Below, piece after piece: positions 13,273-24,600 of a stretch of DNA of 64,000 nucleotides. Both the position numbers and the translations under genes were made by a program. The stretch comes from Nemophila menziesii (lineage: Eukaryota; Streptophyta; Magnoliopsida; Boraginales; Hydrophyllaceae). The notes under the pieces were generated by a model, which saw only the letters and a program-made list of their open reading frames with translations, was not told the origin of the DNA and made no database searches. The stretch lies in assembly GCA_029959085.1 (NCBI GenBank), contig JARWIR010000008.1:6882001-6946000 (forward strand), given 5' to 3'. Every line of letters begins with the position of its first letter. The stretch's first letter is position 1.

Positions 13273-14295
13273 TGTATGTATGTATGTATGTATGTATGTA
13301 TGTATGTATGTATGTATGTATGTATGTATGTATGTATGTATGTATACGTATGTGTTCTCTTTTATTTCATGCTAAATGTTATCATTATATTAATCATGTA
13401 GGAAAATGAACAATTTCAAGGTTATTTTCAGTTACATGCATAAATTAAATGATATATTCTTCATTCCACCCATTATTATGTTTTTTATCATACAAACCAA
13501 AATCCAGTTTCATATCTTACTAATATAAATTATTTCAAGCTGAAGAAAATCTAAATCATTTTTCATTTTAATGATAACCATCTTCAAATTCCTTTCGAGA
13601 ATTTCGTTATGATTTATCATTTTATATAATTTTGTTGGGATCATTAATTTTTGAAACTATTGACTTAAGATAGAGTTTTCGTTTCCAAAAGTATATTGTG
13701 CATTGAAGGTTTATTCATATTTTGAGCTCATCTTTTAGGAATCAATTTTAATTATTATCATGTTTTCCTAAAATTGTAAGTAAATTAATTGTGTGTGTAT
13801 TTATAAAGAAAAAAACATATTTTTGAGAGATTGATATACTTTTTAATTTATTCCTAAAATGTATATCTATTAAAAGTGATAACTCTTATATATAAATATT
13901 ACAAACACAATACCTTGACTTTTTCCTTAATTATTGTGATATTTTAAAAGAAAAATAAAGATGAATTTAATGATTTACACATGAAAATAAAGATATAAGC
14001 TATCCTAACTTTATTCTTTATGATAAAATTGTTTCAACTTAGGTGGAATAAAAGCTAAATATTTAAACATGGCCCTTCAAGGGGATTATAAGAAAAATAT
14101 TTATGGTGTACGAAATATACTGGAAAGCATATTGTAAATTCTATGAGATAGAATGAACAAACTAACCATATTTATAGTTCTTGAGTTTGTAGGAGATGGG
14201 TGAGATTCGACCAAATTTTGATTTGAAGTTGTGGCTGAAATGGCATCTTGCTGGTTAAGAGAGTTGTTAGCCTGATTTTGTGTTGGGTTTGACAT
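10820..14295 (-). CDS. RING-H2 E3 ubiquitin ligase, copy 1 (C1), intact
   Basis: Predicted 163-aa RING-H2 protein; such proteins recruit an E2 enzyme and pass ubiquitin to a substrate, here unknown. Coding exons, all minus: 14295-14167 (43 codons, starts MSNPTQNQ, rich in Asn/Gln/Ser), 11280-11044 (79 codons, acidic stretch FDDTTDDD then a helical charged block) and 10945-10820 (41 codons plus TAA). All three introns run GT...AG (donors GTAAAA, GTTAGT, GTATGA) and the coding exons join in phase 0. The RING begins CSIC at the end of one exon and continues in the next with CHHHFHQEC, W after C6 +3, ten residues, then CPLC: all eight zinc ligands are present. An untranslated first exon ends at 15356. 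No signal peptide or membrane segment is seen. An extra small exon in the 2.9-kb intron cannot be excluded. Confidence 0.78.
13218..13345. repeat. (TA)n(TATG)n microsatellite in RING gene intron, copy 1 only
   Basis: About 27 bases of TA followed by about 100 bases of TATG. It lies in the large intron of the copy-1 RING gene. Copy 3 has only a short 'gatgtatgtgtg' at the same place (about 49455), and copy 2 has lost the surrounding region, so the expansion is private to copy 1. The open frame of repeated Tyr-Val-Cys-Met is an artefact of the repeat. Confidence 0.95.
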
Positions 14296-15355
14296 GGTGT
14301 CGTTCAAAATACTTATTTTTGTACCTGAAAATATGAAAGGTAACTAGAGCATAATAAACTTTTGCAGTAATAGTTAAATCGAATATTTTTAATCTTTATT
14401 GATGATAAAAATTAAACAAAACGTAAATATATAGATTTGAAAGATTGATTTGTTAATATTACATTTATGTTGTTTCTTTACAGTGGAGAATGTTTGAGTT
14501 ATCCTCAATGGGTGAAACAAAATTTACCAATTTTTAACTTAAGATATTTATTGAGTAGCAATACAACACTTTTAAATCAATTTATATTTTAAAAATCGGT
14601 AAATTGAATTATTTTTTTTGGTTAGTTGGGACTAAAGCATCCATAGTTTACTTTCATGTATCATACTTAGTTTTTTACCTTATAGTATGTTACATATAAA
14701 AATTTATAAATGTATTATACATAAACAAACATTCTTATATTTAAGCTCGTATTAGATATATCTGCTTGATATTTGTAAATGATCAATCCTAGGTTGTACA
14801 TGTTTTTCTTGTTATATGGTTAAATATATAATAAATAAAGATACTTTAGACTTTCTGATAATACTTTTGGACAATTGTATTAATTTCACTAAAAGAAAAC
14901 TTTATGATTATCTAATAGCAAATTAATTCTCGATGAAGAAATGAATTGTAAGAAAAAGAATCAAAATTGGAAGATGAAAAAACTAATCATATGTTTCACA
15001 CTTATATTTAGCTGTAAATTAATAAGAGATAAATCAAAATTAATTTTATCCAAATATAACGAAATTGTAAAAGAAAAATATGATCAATTTACAAGGTTTA
15101 TATATATAATTTAAAATATATCACCATAAACAAGTTTCATGATTTTCATAAAGACTACACATACAAGGTTGCACAAACACACAATAATTCAGACAGTCTA
15201 ATTGAAATTTAAATGAAAGGGGTTTTCCATATTTAAATGTTGAAATTTTTCATTTTATTAAAAATTGAGATAAACAAGTCTTAAGGGTAAAAATATAGTT
15301 TTCCATTTATCTATATTCTAAACAAAAGAAAGGTAAAGGAAATTTTATATTTTAC

Positions 15356-15446
15356 CTGGACCTAAGAAAGAAGATGAGAGTATGGAGCAACAATTCTTAT
15401 AGAAAGTGAATCGTAGAAATGTACAAGGTCAATATATATACTATAT
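15356..15446 (-). promoter_or_regulatory. TATA box and untranslated first exon of RING gene copy 1
   Basis: On the minus strand a TATA box (TAGTATATATATTG, plus 15431-15446) is followed by a leader that ends ...TTAGGTCCAG at 15356, next to a GTAAAA donor. The next acceptor is TTTTCAG before 14324, 29 bases upstream of the start ATG. The same arrangement is preserved at 29574-29588/29499 and 51557-51571/51482. The transcription start is inferred to be near 15400. Confidence 0.55.
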
Positions 15447-15849
15447 TTGTATTAAATAAAAATTGGTTGGTCGTAGGCATTTAATGACTAGAATAAAAAA
15501 AAATAGTTATAGTATATTTGACTATCACAATAAATACACTCATTAATGGGATGATAAATATTAGAAGTCAAGGGAAAAATATGAGTAATGATATATACTA
15601 CTTAAAATCATACCACACATGACGTAGGCATTATTATTTAGGAAATAATTTTTTAATCTATTTATTTTTTCAATGTTATTAAAGATTTATTTCCAACCAA
15701 ATCACATCACATCATGTGTAGTATTTATTGTGTGTTATAATTTTGGTTGTTATATATCTTTACTCAAAAAGTGTTGGGTTTATCAATAAAAAGGTTAATA
15801 ATCATCATAACCACCCAAAGTTAAGATTTGAGTTAGACTATATGAATAT

Positions 15850-16035
15850 GAGTAATGATATTTGTCACCCTATTTTTTATCCACTCTTATATCACCCTTT
15901 ATGTGTCACCTTATGTGTCACTAAATAAAGGAGAGAAAAAAAATTAGGAAAGAGAAACACTCTGATGGGTGTTTAAAACCTCCACATAGGAGATGATATA
16001 AGGGTGAACCAAAAAAGGGTGACGAATATTATTAC
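15850..16035. mobile_element. Mutator-type MITE upstream of RING gene, copy 1
   Basis: A 186-bp element with terminal inverted repeats of about 55 bp (GTAATGATATTTGTCACCC at the left, complement of GTAATAATATTCGTCACCC at the right). It is flanked by a perfect 11-bp direct repeat TATATGAATAT (15839-15849 and 16036-16046), in the range of Mutator-like target duplications. It lies about 400 bp upstream of the RING TATA box and is also present in the other two copies, so it was there before the amplification. Confidence 0.72.
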
Positions 16036-16297
16036 TATATGAATATTTACTTAGCATACAAATAAATTCAAGGAAAAAAAGTTTGTTATGGGGTTAGGAG
16101 TATCTGTGTTTGTTTTATGTTATAGTGATTTATATTATATGTGAGTTTTTTTTCGAATGGATCTATCGTTCATACTACAATGATAATTGATGTAAGTGAT
16201 TTATCAGAAAAATGTCATTTTTATTAGTATTATAGGGTAAACCTCATTTACCCATTTAGTCAATCCTTGAGTAATATATAACAATAATATTAATAAC

Positions 16298-16946
16298 AGC
16301 CACTGGAGGGGAGTTTATTGTCCATAAATGGTACACTTCATAGTACAGCAAATCGTGGGTTATTTTCAATTCAGACTCAGAAATACAAGAACTTGTGGGA
16401 TGGTTAGGAGATACCGATGAACGAGAGAAAGACTTGAAGAAGTCGATTTTACACTAGCAAAGAAACAAAGCTAAGATAGAGAAGAGAGAAGCTAGTCCGT
16501 GTATCATATCTGATAGGGAAACAGATTATCTAGTAATCAAAGCTCTCGATATAATCAAGAAGAAGTTTGGTTCAGGTCTGGAGGCAGTACCAATGAATAA
16601 GCGTAATCCGGAATTGAAAAAGGGGGTAATGTACAGGTATCACTGCCTAGAACCAGTATACTCGACTAAACAGCACTACATATTGTGCCATCAATCCTTG
16701 ATGAATATCGACAATCACGCTCAAAATTATAAAACATGGGAACCTATCGCTGTGAGTGTTAGCCAGAAAACCAAAAAATCAAGGGGCAGAAATTTGAATG
16801 GTGTTTTTTCTTCGTCAAGTAATAGAAGTTTTATTAATGACGTAAATATTAATTTAGTGTCTACGAAAAATAAAATTCAAAAAATCCAAAAGATTTCAAA
16901 AAAAATTATAGACGTAAATATTAATATGTTTTATCCAAATATATAA
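16298..16946 (+). other. Unrecognised coding-like stretch in the island
   Basis: One plus-strand frame reads through most of this stretch with only two or three stops: it is open from about 16457 to 16946, with an ATG at 16593. Upstream in the same frame are pieces such as EIQELVGWLGDTDERE. The open part includes CIISDRETDYLVIKALDI, KKGVMYRYHCLEPVYS and YILCHQSLMNIDNHAQNY. The composition is protein-like, less AT-rich than its surroundings, and it stops matching after about 16790, where AT-rich repeat begins. I do not recognise a family. A transposon or old viral gene fragment is possible, but nothing specific supports either. Confidence 0.35.
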
Positions 16947-17180
16947 ATTTTTTATTTTTATGGTTTTTTTTAAATTAGTTATGATGATTTTAAAAAAATC
17001 ACGGACCCGCGTGTTTATTAGTTTTTGTTTTGTTTTTTTCTATTTTCTTTTTTCTTTTTTTCAATTACTATATGTAGGGTTATTTTGGGTTGAGGCATTT
17101 TTTAATTAAGAGTCTTATTCTAAACACTTTTTTATTAATAGTTTTTTTAATAGGCATTTTTTGATAATTGGCTCTTTTTA
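16830..17180. repeat. AT-rich repeat, inverted relative of the D2 insert
   Basis: Reverse-complement relative of about 54081-54370. Shared landmarks are 'gacgtaaatattaat' (twice here), 'ttagttatgatgatttt', 'cgcgtgtttattagttttt' and an end at 'ataattggctc'. It contains no gene. It is probably a dispersed non-autonomous element with one end at 'ttggctc' (about 17174). Confidence 0.6.
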
Positions 17181-17417
17181 AAGTAAAAAGATATTTTTTT
17201 CAAAAATTGTTGTTTAAACACTTATTTTATGAGGGGTATTTGGGATATATCACTTTTGTCTTTAGGATAAATACACAAAATGAATAAACATAAATTAAAA
17301 ATAAAAAATAACTCAATCTTTCTACCGATTTAGGGAAGTTTTGAAGAACCCTATTTATGAAAAAATTTCAATCTTCCATTTTTGTACTCGGCAAGTAAGC
17401 TTCTTCTATCAGCAATC

Positions 17418-17890
17418 ATGTCGCCACATAATGCCCAAAGTGTGGGCTCAACATCTGCTCGCGCTCCATGTTGCAGGTGTGGATTCGAAGCCAAAGTGCA
17501 CACTTATTGGTCTGATGCGAATCTAGGTAGGAGAATTTACAGGTGTACGTATTGGTGTTCTTTGAAGGATTGCAATTTCTTTGGTTGGTTAGATGAGCCT
17601 ATGAGTGAATGAATTGTTTCGGTAATTCGCGAGCTATTACATAAAACCGAGAACCACCCGTTAGAACTTGATGGAATGGAGTCGAAGATGAATTTGTTGG
17701 CATCGGATTTTGATGAAATGGTTCAATTAGAAAATAAAGCTTGTGACGCGTTGAAGATAGAGTCTGCAAATGTGACTTAGCTGAAAACCGAGTTTAAGGT
17801 TGTAGATGAGGAATTAGATGACTTGCAAAAAAAACATTTCTTCTAAAGCTTTTATCTTCGAGTATGCGAAATTGAAGGTTGTGGAGGATG
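17418..17890 (+). pseudogene. GRF-type zinc-finger protein, broken
   Basis: Starts ATG at 17418 (MSPHNAQSVGS). A GRF zinc-finger follows: CRCG, then NLGRRIYRC, then C-NFFGWLDEP, the four zinc-binding positions of the plant GRF family (zf-GRF), which binds single-stranded nucleic acid in better-known members. A stop follows at 17610-17612, but the frame continues with a coiled-coil-like tail (VIRELLHKTENHP, then LENKACDAL) and a second stop near 17780. The usual plant protein is GRF domain plus coiled coil, often with a C-terminal membrane segment. This copy is dead or makes only a 64-aa finger. It faces the MULE gene tail-to-tail. Confidence 0.7.
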
Positions 17891-18549
17891 AGATGCTCCA
17901 TGAAGGGGACGATGAATAGTTTAACAAGAGATAACTTGATTTTGAAATGAAGTTGCCCTGTGTAGATATTCATCTTTTTCTTCAATGTTTGTGGTTTTAG
18001 TTGCTTGATGTATTAGTTTTAGTTGTATGACTTTCTAAGTTTCATTTCTTTTGGTTTATTAGTTTATCAGGTTGGTGACTTGTTGAACGTGTAGTATGTG
18101 TTAGTTTGTGTTAGTTGTAGTGGTTTATTTGAGACTTGTTATGTACTACGTTGTTGTGTTTTCAATGGAATTGAATGTTACGTTTGAAGCAAAACTTTTT
18201 TCGTTTTAGTAAGTAAGAAGTGAATGAAATGCAGTTTGATTAAAGTATACAAAAAGTAAATAAGGAGACAAAAGTAAATTTCACCTTGCTGGCATTACAT
18301 AGAGTTTCACAAAAAGTTAATATACAAATGCAAGTTGCACAAAATTATAAAAACCCACAACCTGCACTAAAGTCTTCACCAACCAAAAAACACTACCACC
18401 ACTTAATAAAAAGTCACTTAACCCTAGACTATTACAACCACAACAGTTCTAGAGTGAGCACAAAATAAAGTCATAAATACACAAATTCTGGTGGATAACA
18501 AATTCAATTTGGTCAGTTCTGAAGGAGCCGGAGTTTTGGCAGTAGCTTT
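17891..18549. other. No gene seen
   Basis: Degraded tail of the GRF gene to about 18000, then T-rich and A-rich noncoding sequence. Short open frames here show no recognisable protein. Confidence 0.5.
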
Positions 18550-19225
18550 CCTTAGTCGAAGGGCTGCGGAAATGGTCAGGTACCCCGGGTTTTATTCTCT
18601 CATTACAACACCTTGTTTATGCTGCATAAATGGCTTCTTTTCTCTTGGTTCCTATTTGGTTTTATCCTATCAACAAAAGAAACCAAACATGAACATCTAC
18701 ATATAGGCCTTTCCATATTATATGTGAATGACCTACCCGAGGTCCATCTGTAGTTACAGTCCTTTTAGATCTGGTTTGCACAGGTGGATTTGGATATTTG
18801 AAGATAATTTGTGGGGGTGAACTGTCAATAAATTAATAGTGTAGGGGTAAACTGTCAAAAGTATATCAACTTACCTCTGTGATATCCCTCAGGGACTTTT
18901 TTTATTTAATGGCATAGTTGTTGTTTCTCCTTTAGGCAATTCAGTAGCAGGATGGATGAAGGGATTCTTTGTTGTGGGTTCCCCTTTGTTTTTATCCTAT
19001 CACCAAAAAAACCAAGCATCACCATCTATATATATATTCACTTTCATCTTAAATATACACAATTGAATGATTGTCAGGTACCTAATTTGTAGTTAATGTC
19101 TTCTTAGATCTGGTTTGCACATCTGTTGTTCGATGCTTGAACACATACTGCAATTTTTAGATGTGGAGGGTGATTAGTTAGTAAAGTCAAAAGTGTAGGG
19201 GGTAAACTGTCAACTTACCCCTTTT
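18550..19225. repeat. Imperfect tandem duplication of about 335 bp
   Basis: Two successive copies share, in order, 'gtttttatcctatca', 'agatctggtttgcaca' (about 18767 and 19108) and 'gtgtaggggtaaactgtcaa' ending in 'cttacc'. The 'taggggtaa' words recur in the MULE intron repeat at 20640-20800. No coding capacity. Confidence 0.65.
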
Positions 19226-20639
19226 GTTTTTTCCTTAGGCACTTCTATTTTGTTTATTGATAAATCAGTCTGTGATGGCACATGTGAGTTTTTTTATTGT
19301 CCATTTCTTTGCTTATCTCCACATGCTCTATCTCTGCTTAATTACTTGGTTGAGCGTTTTCTATCTTCACCTTCTAGAGTCATAGTAAACCACAGAAAAT
19401 GCTAATTTATTGATTTGTTATTAAAGTTCAATTTGGTAATGTAATGTAATGATTGGTTACCTTTAGTATTGATTTTGGTAGATTATTAATTTCAGTCTTC
19501 TTTGATTTTCCTTTCCCTTTGTCATCTTCCTATTTTCAAAATACAGACAACACACAATTAGCTAATGATTAAATAAAAATATACACCCCTAAATGCATGT
19601 ACTTACTGTTGTTATTGGCTTTGATTGTGAACATCCAGAGATTGTTTTAAAATCCATACTCTTCAATCTATTGATTTGTCTTGTGGCGTTTTCATTTTTT
19701 TATTTTCCCCTAGTTTCAACCGGTTTGGTATTTTTGGTTTGGTTTTAACTGATTTTTTCTTTTGCAGGCATATTTTGTGTAACAGGGGTTGCACATGGTG
19801 CATATGGTTGAACTTCAAGCTCATCAAAAAGTCTGTTAATCTCCTCATCAGGTGTCTCATCCACACCTTCAACATTCAACCCTTCACTAGTCAAACCATC
19901 AACATTATCATCTTCAACATTCAAACCTTATGTATTATATAATACCTTATTTTCATTATCTTTTTTTTGTTTCTCTTCACAAATCCGATTGTTATGCCCT
20001 AGTAATCCACAACCCATGCATCTCATTACCCTACTCAATCCTCTAGCCTTTTGAACACCTGCAATTGTGTGTTGTTCTCTCCACTTTGTTACTTGTTCCT
20101 CATCAACCTCCTTAGTCCTTTCGCTTATTGGTCTGCCAACCAATTCAAAGGCCACAAGAGGTTCAACATTGACATTCCTAGTAGCATTCCACATTGAAGG
20201 ACCATTTATGGGATATATTATTGGTGTGTACGTCTTCATATACATATCTTTTGTGTATCATTTATAAACATATTTCTCTAAATCTTTTCCAATGTATTGA
20301 ATACATGTGATGGCGTGACAGCACGGTATCCCAAAAATCTCCCACCTTCTGCAATGACAACTTTGCAACTCCAAGTCCATAGCTAATGAATCTGTATCTA
20401 GGTTTCTCAACACAAAATACTACATGCCACTTGCCACAATTTTTTTAGCTTTGTTGATCGGATGTCTTATCTTAGGACATATTTCACCTTCATACTTGGC
20501 CATCCAAGATCTCTTTGATTGAAGCCTTTTCATGGTATACACCCTTAGCCCCTCCAATATAAAAATTAGAGATTGTCCCTAGGAAATTACAACATAAATG
20601 TTAAAGTAAAGTTACTGAAAATGTAGTAAGAAAATGTAA

Positions 20640-20800
20640 TAATGTAGGGGTAAGACACACAACTTGTGTAATAGTTTAGGGGGTAGGTAGACAGCAAATG
20701 TAATAATGTAAGGGGCAAGTCCACATTTGTGTAATAGTTTAGGGGGGAAATAGACAGCTTGTGTAAAAGTGTAGGGGGAAATATACAGTAAATATAATAA
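20640..20800. repeat. Three tandem repeats of about 60 bp in a MULE intron
   Basis: Three imperfect units of the type 'aatgtaataatgtaggggtaag' + 'gtgtaatagtttaggggg' follow one another. They lie between a GTATTT donor (20817) and a CTAG acceptor (about 20587) of the transposase. The 74-residue open frame across them is repeat-derived, not protein. Confidence 0.7.
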
Positions 20801-22550
20801 TGTTGGGCCAAAAAAATACCTGACTTATTTAAATTGCATTATTATAACTTTCACAAAGGTTGTTCAGAAGAACATCACAACTTGTAGTAGAATTGAAGTG
20901 CGATCTTGACCAACACTTAGGTTGTAGGTTAGATAGCCAATTGAAAGCGCTCTCATCCATGTATTTTATAACAACCATAACCTCTGCAAATTTGTTCACT
21001 ATTGGGGCCCTAGCTGCTTCCCATACTTTTTCCTTAAAATCCAACCCAGATGCTTGCTTTTAAAGTTATTATACAAGTGTCTAACACAGTGACGGTGTTC
21101 TATATCCGTTAGCATGTCACTAATTACCTAGAGTAATCCCTACAAAGAAACATACAAAAGTTCAAATAATATTCATAAAAAAGTATTGTAAGTAATTATT
21201 TAAACAAAGAAAGTACCAACCCTTTGTCTATTAGATATGAATGTCCATTATGTTGATTATAAATACATAGGTCTTGTACCAGCAGGTTCAAAAACCATCT
21301 CCTTGAGTTACTGTCCTCTTTTTCAGCGAAACAATATACAATTGGGTATATACAATTGTTCCCATTTATACCTACAACTGTCAAAATCACCCCTAGATAT
21401 GGACCCTTTAGGTGACATCCATCTATGTCCACAAATTTCCTATAACCCTCTAAAAACCCTCTTTTACAACTTTCTAGGCACACATAAAGCCTTTGAAATC
21501 TTTCAATACCAATCAAATCATCAGTACTAGTTTCCACTACCACTGTACGACCAGGATTACTTCTCTTGATTTCCTCAGAATAGTCATATATTTTCTTATA
21601 TTGATCCTTGTTCGGCTTCTATCATTTTTCTTTCTAAGCTATATGCCCTGTAGCATGTTCTTGTGCTTACATTGACTGAAAAATCTCTGTGCCCTAATTG
21701 TTGAAAGTCACTTACATTACTATACATATTTAATCTTACCATATCTTTAAATGACCTTGCGAAGAACTTGGCTGATACATGTCAGTGGTTAAGGTCTTTA
21801 CCATATTCATGTTGATTACAAAGAGTTACTATAACTAAACCACCAATTTTTTCTTTGTAGGATGTATATACAAACAAACCACAACCAACTCCCTCACAAA
21901 AATCCTTATTATATACCAATCATTTTTCACAAACTTTATTTAACCACCTTTTTTATAGCCTGAGCTCTAATTGCTTGTCTTAGCTCTGTAGCATTAGCAC
22001 ATGTCAAACCCAGTACAAACCTTGGTCTCATCAAGTCAGTTGAAGGCCTAAAACATGGGAAATGCAACTTTTTTTCTTGGGGCATTTTTTCCCTTCTTCA
22101 TTTGGACCGGATGAATTAGTAGATGTATCTAACTGGTCGGAATCTTTTAAAGCTTGATCCGAATCAGTTTTACTAACTTGTGCATCACTATCAACTCCAG
22201 AAGTATCATCCCCATGTGCTTCATCTTGCACTCCTTACCATTCAACCTCCTTGTCTATATAGGTATTGTAATATTGGTCATCTTCACCCTCTCTTAAGTC
22301 ATTGTCAGTGTCATACATAAAATCTTCATCACTTGTTGAATAATCATCTTCATCCATACTCTTCCTCACTTCACTCGGAGGTCTACTACTCTTGTAACTT
22401 TCTCCCTTTGTACCACTAGTACCAACACCAATACCACCTTGTTTAGTGTTTCTCACACTTCGCCTAAACTTTGTCTTTAAACAAGACTTGTTTATATGAT
22501 CTTTTTTAACAAATTCTTCAGATTTCTTCTTGTTCAATGTTTGATCTTCA

Positions 22551-22760
22551 CCATTAGGTACATTGATTTTCTTGGCAACTTTTTTTGACTTTTTATCATC
22601 AACTCTACTCCTGGGCCTTTCTCTAGAAAACTCTTTCTTTTTCTTGTTAAAAACATCTAAAAGTACGTTATTACCACTCACATCGTCGTTATTAGCATCT
22701 TCACCATTGGGTACATTGATTTTCTTCTCCAATTTTTTTGGCTTTTTGTTATTAACTCTA
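22551..22760 (-). repeat. Internal duplication in MULE N-terminus
   Basis: The peptide KKINVPNGED with its basic lead-in (KKSKKVA / KKPKKLE) appears twice about 51 residues apart; the DNA copies are at 22551-22608 and about 22705-22760. It is a recent in-frame tandem duplication in the charged N-terminal region. Confidence 0.75.
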
Positions 22761-22800
22761 ATACTCGTCTTTTGCTTACATAAATCCTTTTTTTCCTCTT

Positions 22801-23832
22801 GAGTACATCAGAAGGCAAAAAATCCCATCAGCATATTTTATGACACTAATCCCATCAACATATATGTTTTCAAACTATTGGAAAATTACAACTACAATAA
22901 AAAATAAAATGTATAAATCCCATAAAATATATGCATGGTTTAATTTTATTTGATTTGGTATAAAAAATATGTTAATTATAGAAAGACTAATCTCAATAAA
23001 AATACTTAAATTACTCTAAATCCATCAGTAAATACAACAACCAGATTAATAGCACAATTTGCAAAACAAGATGAAAATCTAATGTGATTTTCCCTAACAT
23101 TTAGCTTATTTACTATAATCCAAGTAATACACAAAATAAACAATAAAATCGCTAGACGTAATCCACTAAACACATCTATACTTGCCCCCATCAGTATTAA
23201 AACTTACACATATATTGAAAACATACCCATATTCATTAAACATAACAAATTGTGTATCTAGAAACAAACTTTGATCTATATTACATTTTAGTAGTAGTTC
23301 AAAACAAAACTAGTACCAAAAAACCCTAAAAATATGAATATAAAGAAAAATAGAAGAAATGGAACTTCAAAAATATTAAATTGTGTTATATTATAAGTTT
23401 GTATATCTATTATGATTACCTTTTCTTGTAATTCTTCTTATTTGTATAATCAAGCTTCAAAAGTAAGCAAGAGGAAGAAATTTAATTATGTTTTGGTAAT
23501 TTTCCGTCTCACACTTATGATATTCGTTGTTGTGTATTTTAGTTTTTAGTAGGAGAAAGAGAATACGTTTCGTGTGAAAATTTATAGCGGTTTTTGAAAT
23601 GCTTTTGTACTCATGTGTGAATTTTTCTGGCCCTTTGGTTTTTTTCCAATAAATGTGTATCTCATTTTTTTTTCAGTGGATGGGTCGAATCCTAGTCGAT
23701 GGGACGAATTCCATCATTACATCACATACTATTAAATCCCATCAGTATAAAAAGATTTAAGATAAAAAATAGAATACAAAACTAGACAACAAGTCAACCA
23801 AGAAGCTACCTATCACAATCAAAATATATGCA
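22801..23832. other. MULE upstream region, no gene
   Basis: Noncoding AT-rich sequence upstream of the transposase. It should hold the promoter and one terminal inverted repeat of the element, but I could not match any segment here to the other side (17200-17400). Confidence 0.4.
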
Positions 23833-23878
23833 CTACGATATTAGTAGAACTGAAGTGTGATCTTGACCAACACTTAGA
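23833..23878. repeat. Transposase scrap at the island/M2 junction
   Basis: 'tagtagaactgaagtgtgat' followed by 'cttgaccaacacttag' nearly repeats 20884-20920, which encodes the W-SRSHFNST part of the MULE transposase. It sits exactly where module sequence B2 resumes ('attgaaatttgctcaata'), so it looks like filler DNA copied during repair. Confidence 0.65.
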
Positions 23879-24600
23879 TTGAAATTTGCTCAATAATTCC
23901 ATTTATAATAAAAATGCACTTCTAGTCCCTATATAATGCAAAAATATCATTTTAACTCCCTTTTTAATGCACGAATTTCACTATAAGTCCCTAAATTAAT
24001 CAAATTGAAATTTAAGTCCTTAGAATTATTGAATATTTCACTATAAGTCCATTTATATATCAAAAAGGGACTTCTAGTCCATATATAATACAAAAAAGTT
24101 CATTTTAACACCCTTAATGTGTGAATTAACTATAAGTCCCTATATTAATCAGAATTGCATTTTAAATCCTAAATTATTGAATATTTCACTATAAGTCCAT
24201 TCATACACAAAATTGCTCTTCTAATCCCCTATATAACACACACAAATAATTTTAAGTCCCTATTTAATACATAAATTAAGTAGAAAACCTTATATTTAAT
24301 TTTTAAGTCTCTATATTATAACCCCTATAGGCCCTGAATATGAAAAAAAAATAACATGGGGCCTAATAATACAAAAATTCAATAATAGTCCTTATCCTAT
24401 ACGAAGATCTAACTAAAAATCCTTAAGTATGCCAAAAATAAAATCTGTGTTTCCTAAATATTCTAAATATGCACTATGTGACCTTGATTATAAAAAAATA
24501 CACTTTAACTCCCTATATTATACAAAAATTATACCTAAACTCCCTAGAATATGCAAAAATTCCACCAAATATACCGTCTTAACATACAATAATCCAAAAT

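Larger units (their letters stand above)
1..16297. repeat. Tandem module copy M1 (segments A1, spacer, B1, C1)
   Basis: First visible copy of a module repeated in direct orientation. A1 (1 to about 3243) matches 42235-45543 and 60697-64000. B1 (about 7517-8345) matches 23878-24600 and 45543-45974. C1 (about 8346-16297) matches 24810-30461 and 45974-52331. Only M1 has the 3243-7517 spacer: in M3 the A and B segments are joined directly at about 45543. C1 stops matching C2 at about 16297, after the 'cccatttagtcaatccttgag' line, where the unrelated island starts. Segment D, which should follow C, is missing here. Similarity was read by eye; no percentage identity is claimed. Confidence 0.88.
19675..22800 (-). 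pseudogene. MuDR-like MULE transposase, broken
   Basis: Degenerate minus-strand transposase of the MULE superfamily; the active enzyme cuts and moves DNA with a DDE centre. In order along the protein: acidic/basic N-terminus (22800-22031; DEDFMYDTD), a MuDR-type N-terminal region (HVSAKFFARSFKD), then YDYSEEIKRSNPG and the catalytic core FVDIDGCHLKGPYLG (first Asp, about 21430) with WFLNLL. Then W-SRSHF and NNLCESYN (Glu, about 20840), an intron (about 20817-20587), LEGLRVYTMKRLQSK, a SWIM finger CHCRRWEIFGIPCCHA (about 20350-20310) and a CCHC knuckle CMGCGLLGHNNRIC (about 20010). The C-terminus is acidic (GLNVEDD). Stops and frameshifts occur throughout, and the second catalytic Asp region reads IDKG rather than SD. 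No terminal repeats or target duplication were found. Confidence 0.85.

Noticed and set aside
13200..13409. Frame of repeated Tyr/Met/Cys/Val
   Set aside because: Pure translation of the TA/TATG microsatellite.
20587..20811. Minus-strand frame rich in LLH/NYYT units
   Set aside because: Lies in the MULE intron and is generated by its 60-bp tandem repeats.
22563..22802. Leu/Phe-rich plus-strand frame that looks like a membrane protein
   Set aside because: Antisense of the Lys-rich MULE N-terminus, which automatically gives Leu/Phe/Ser.
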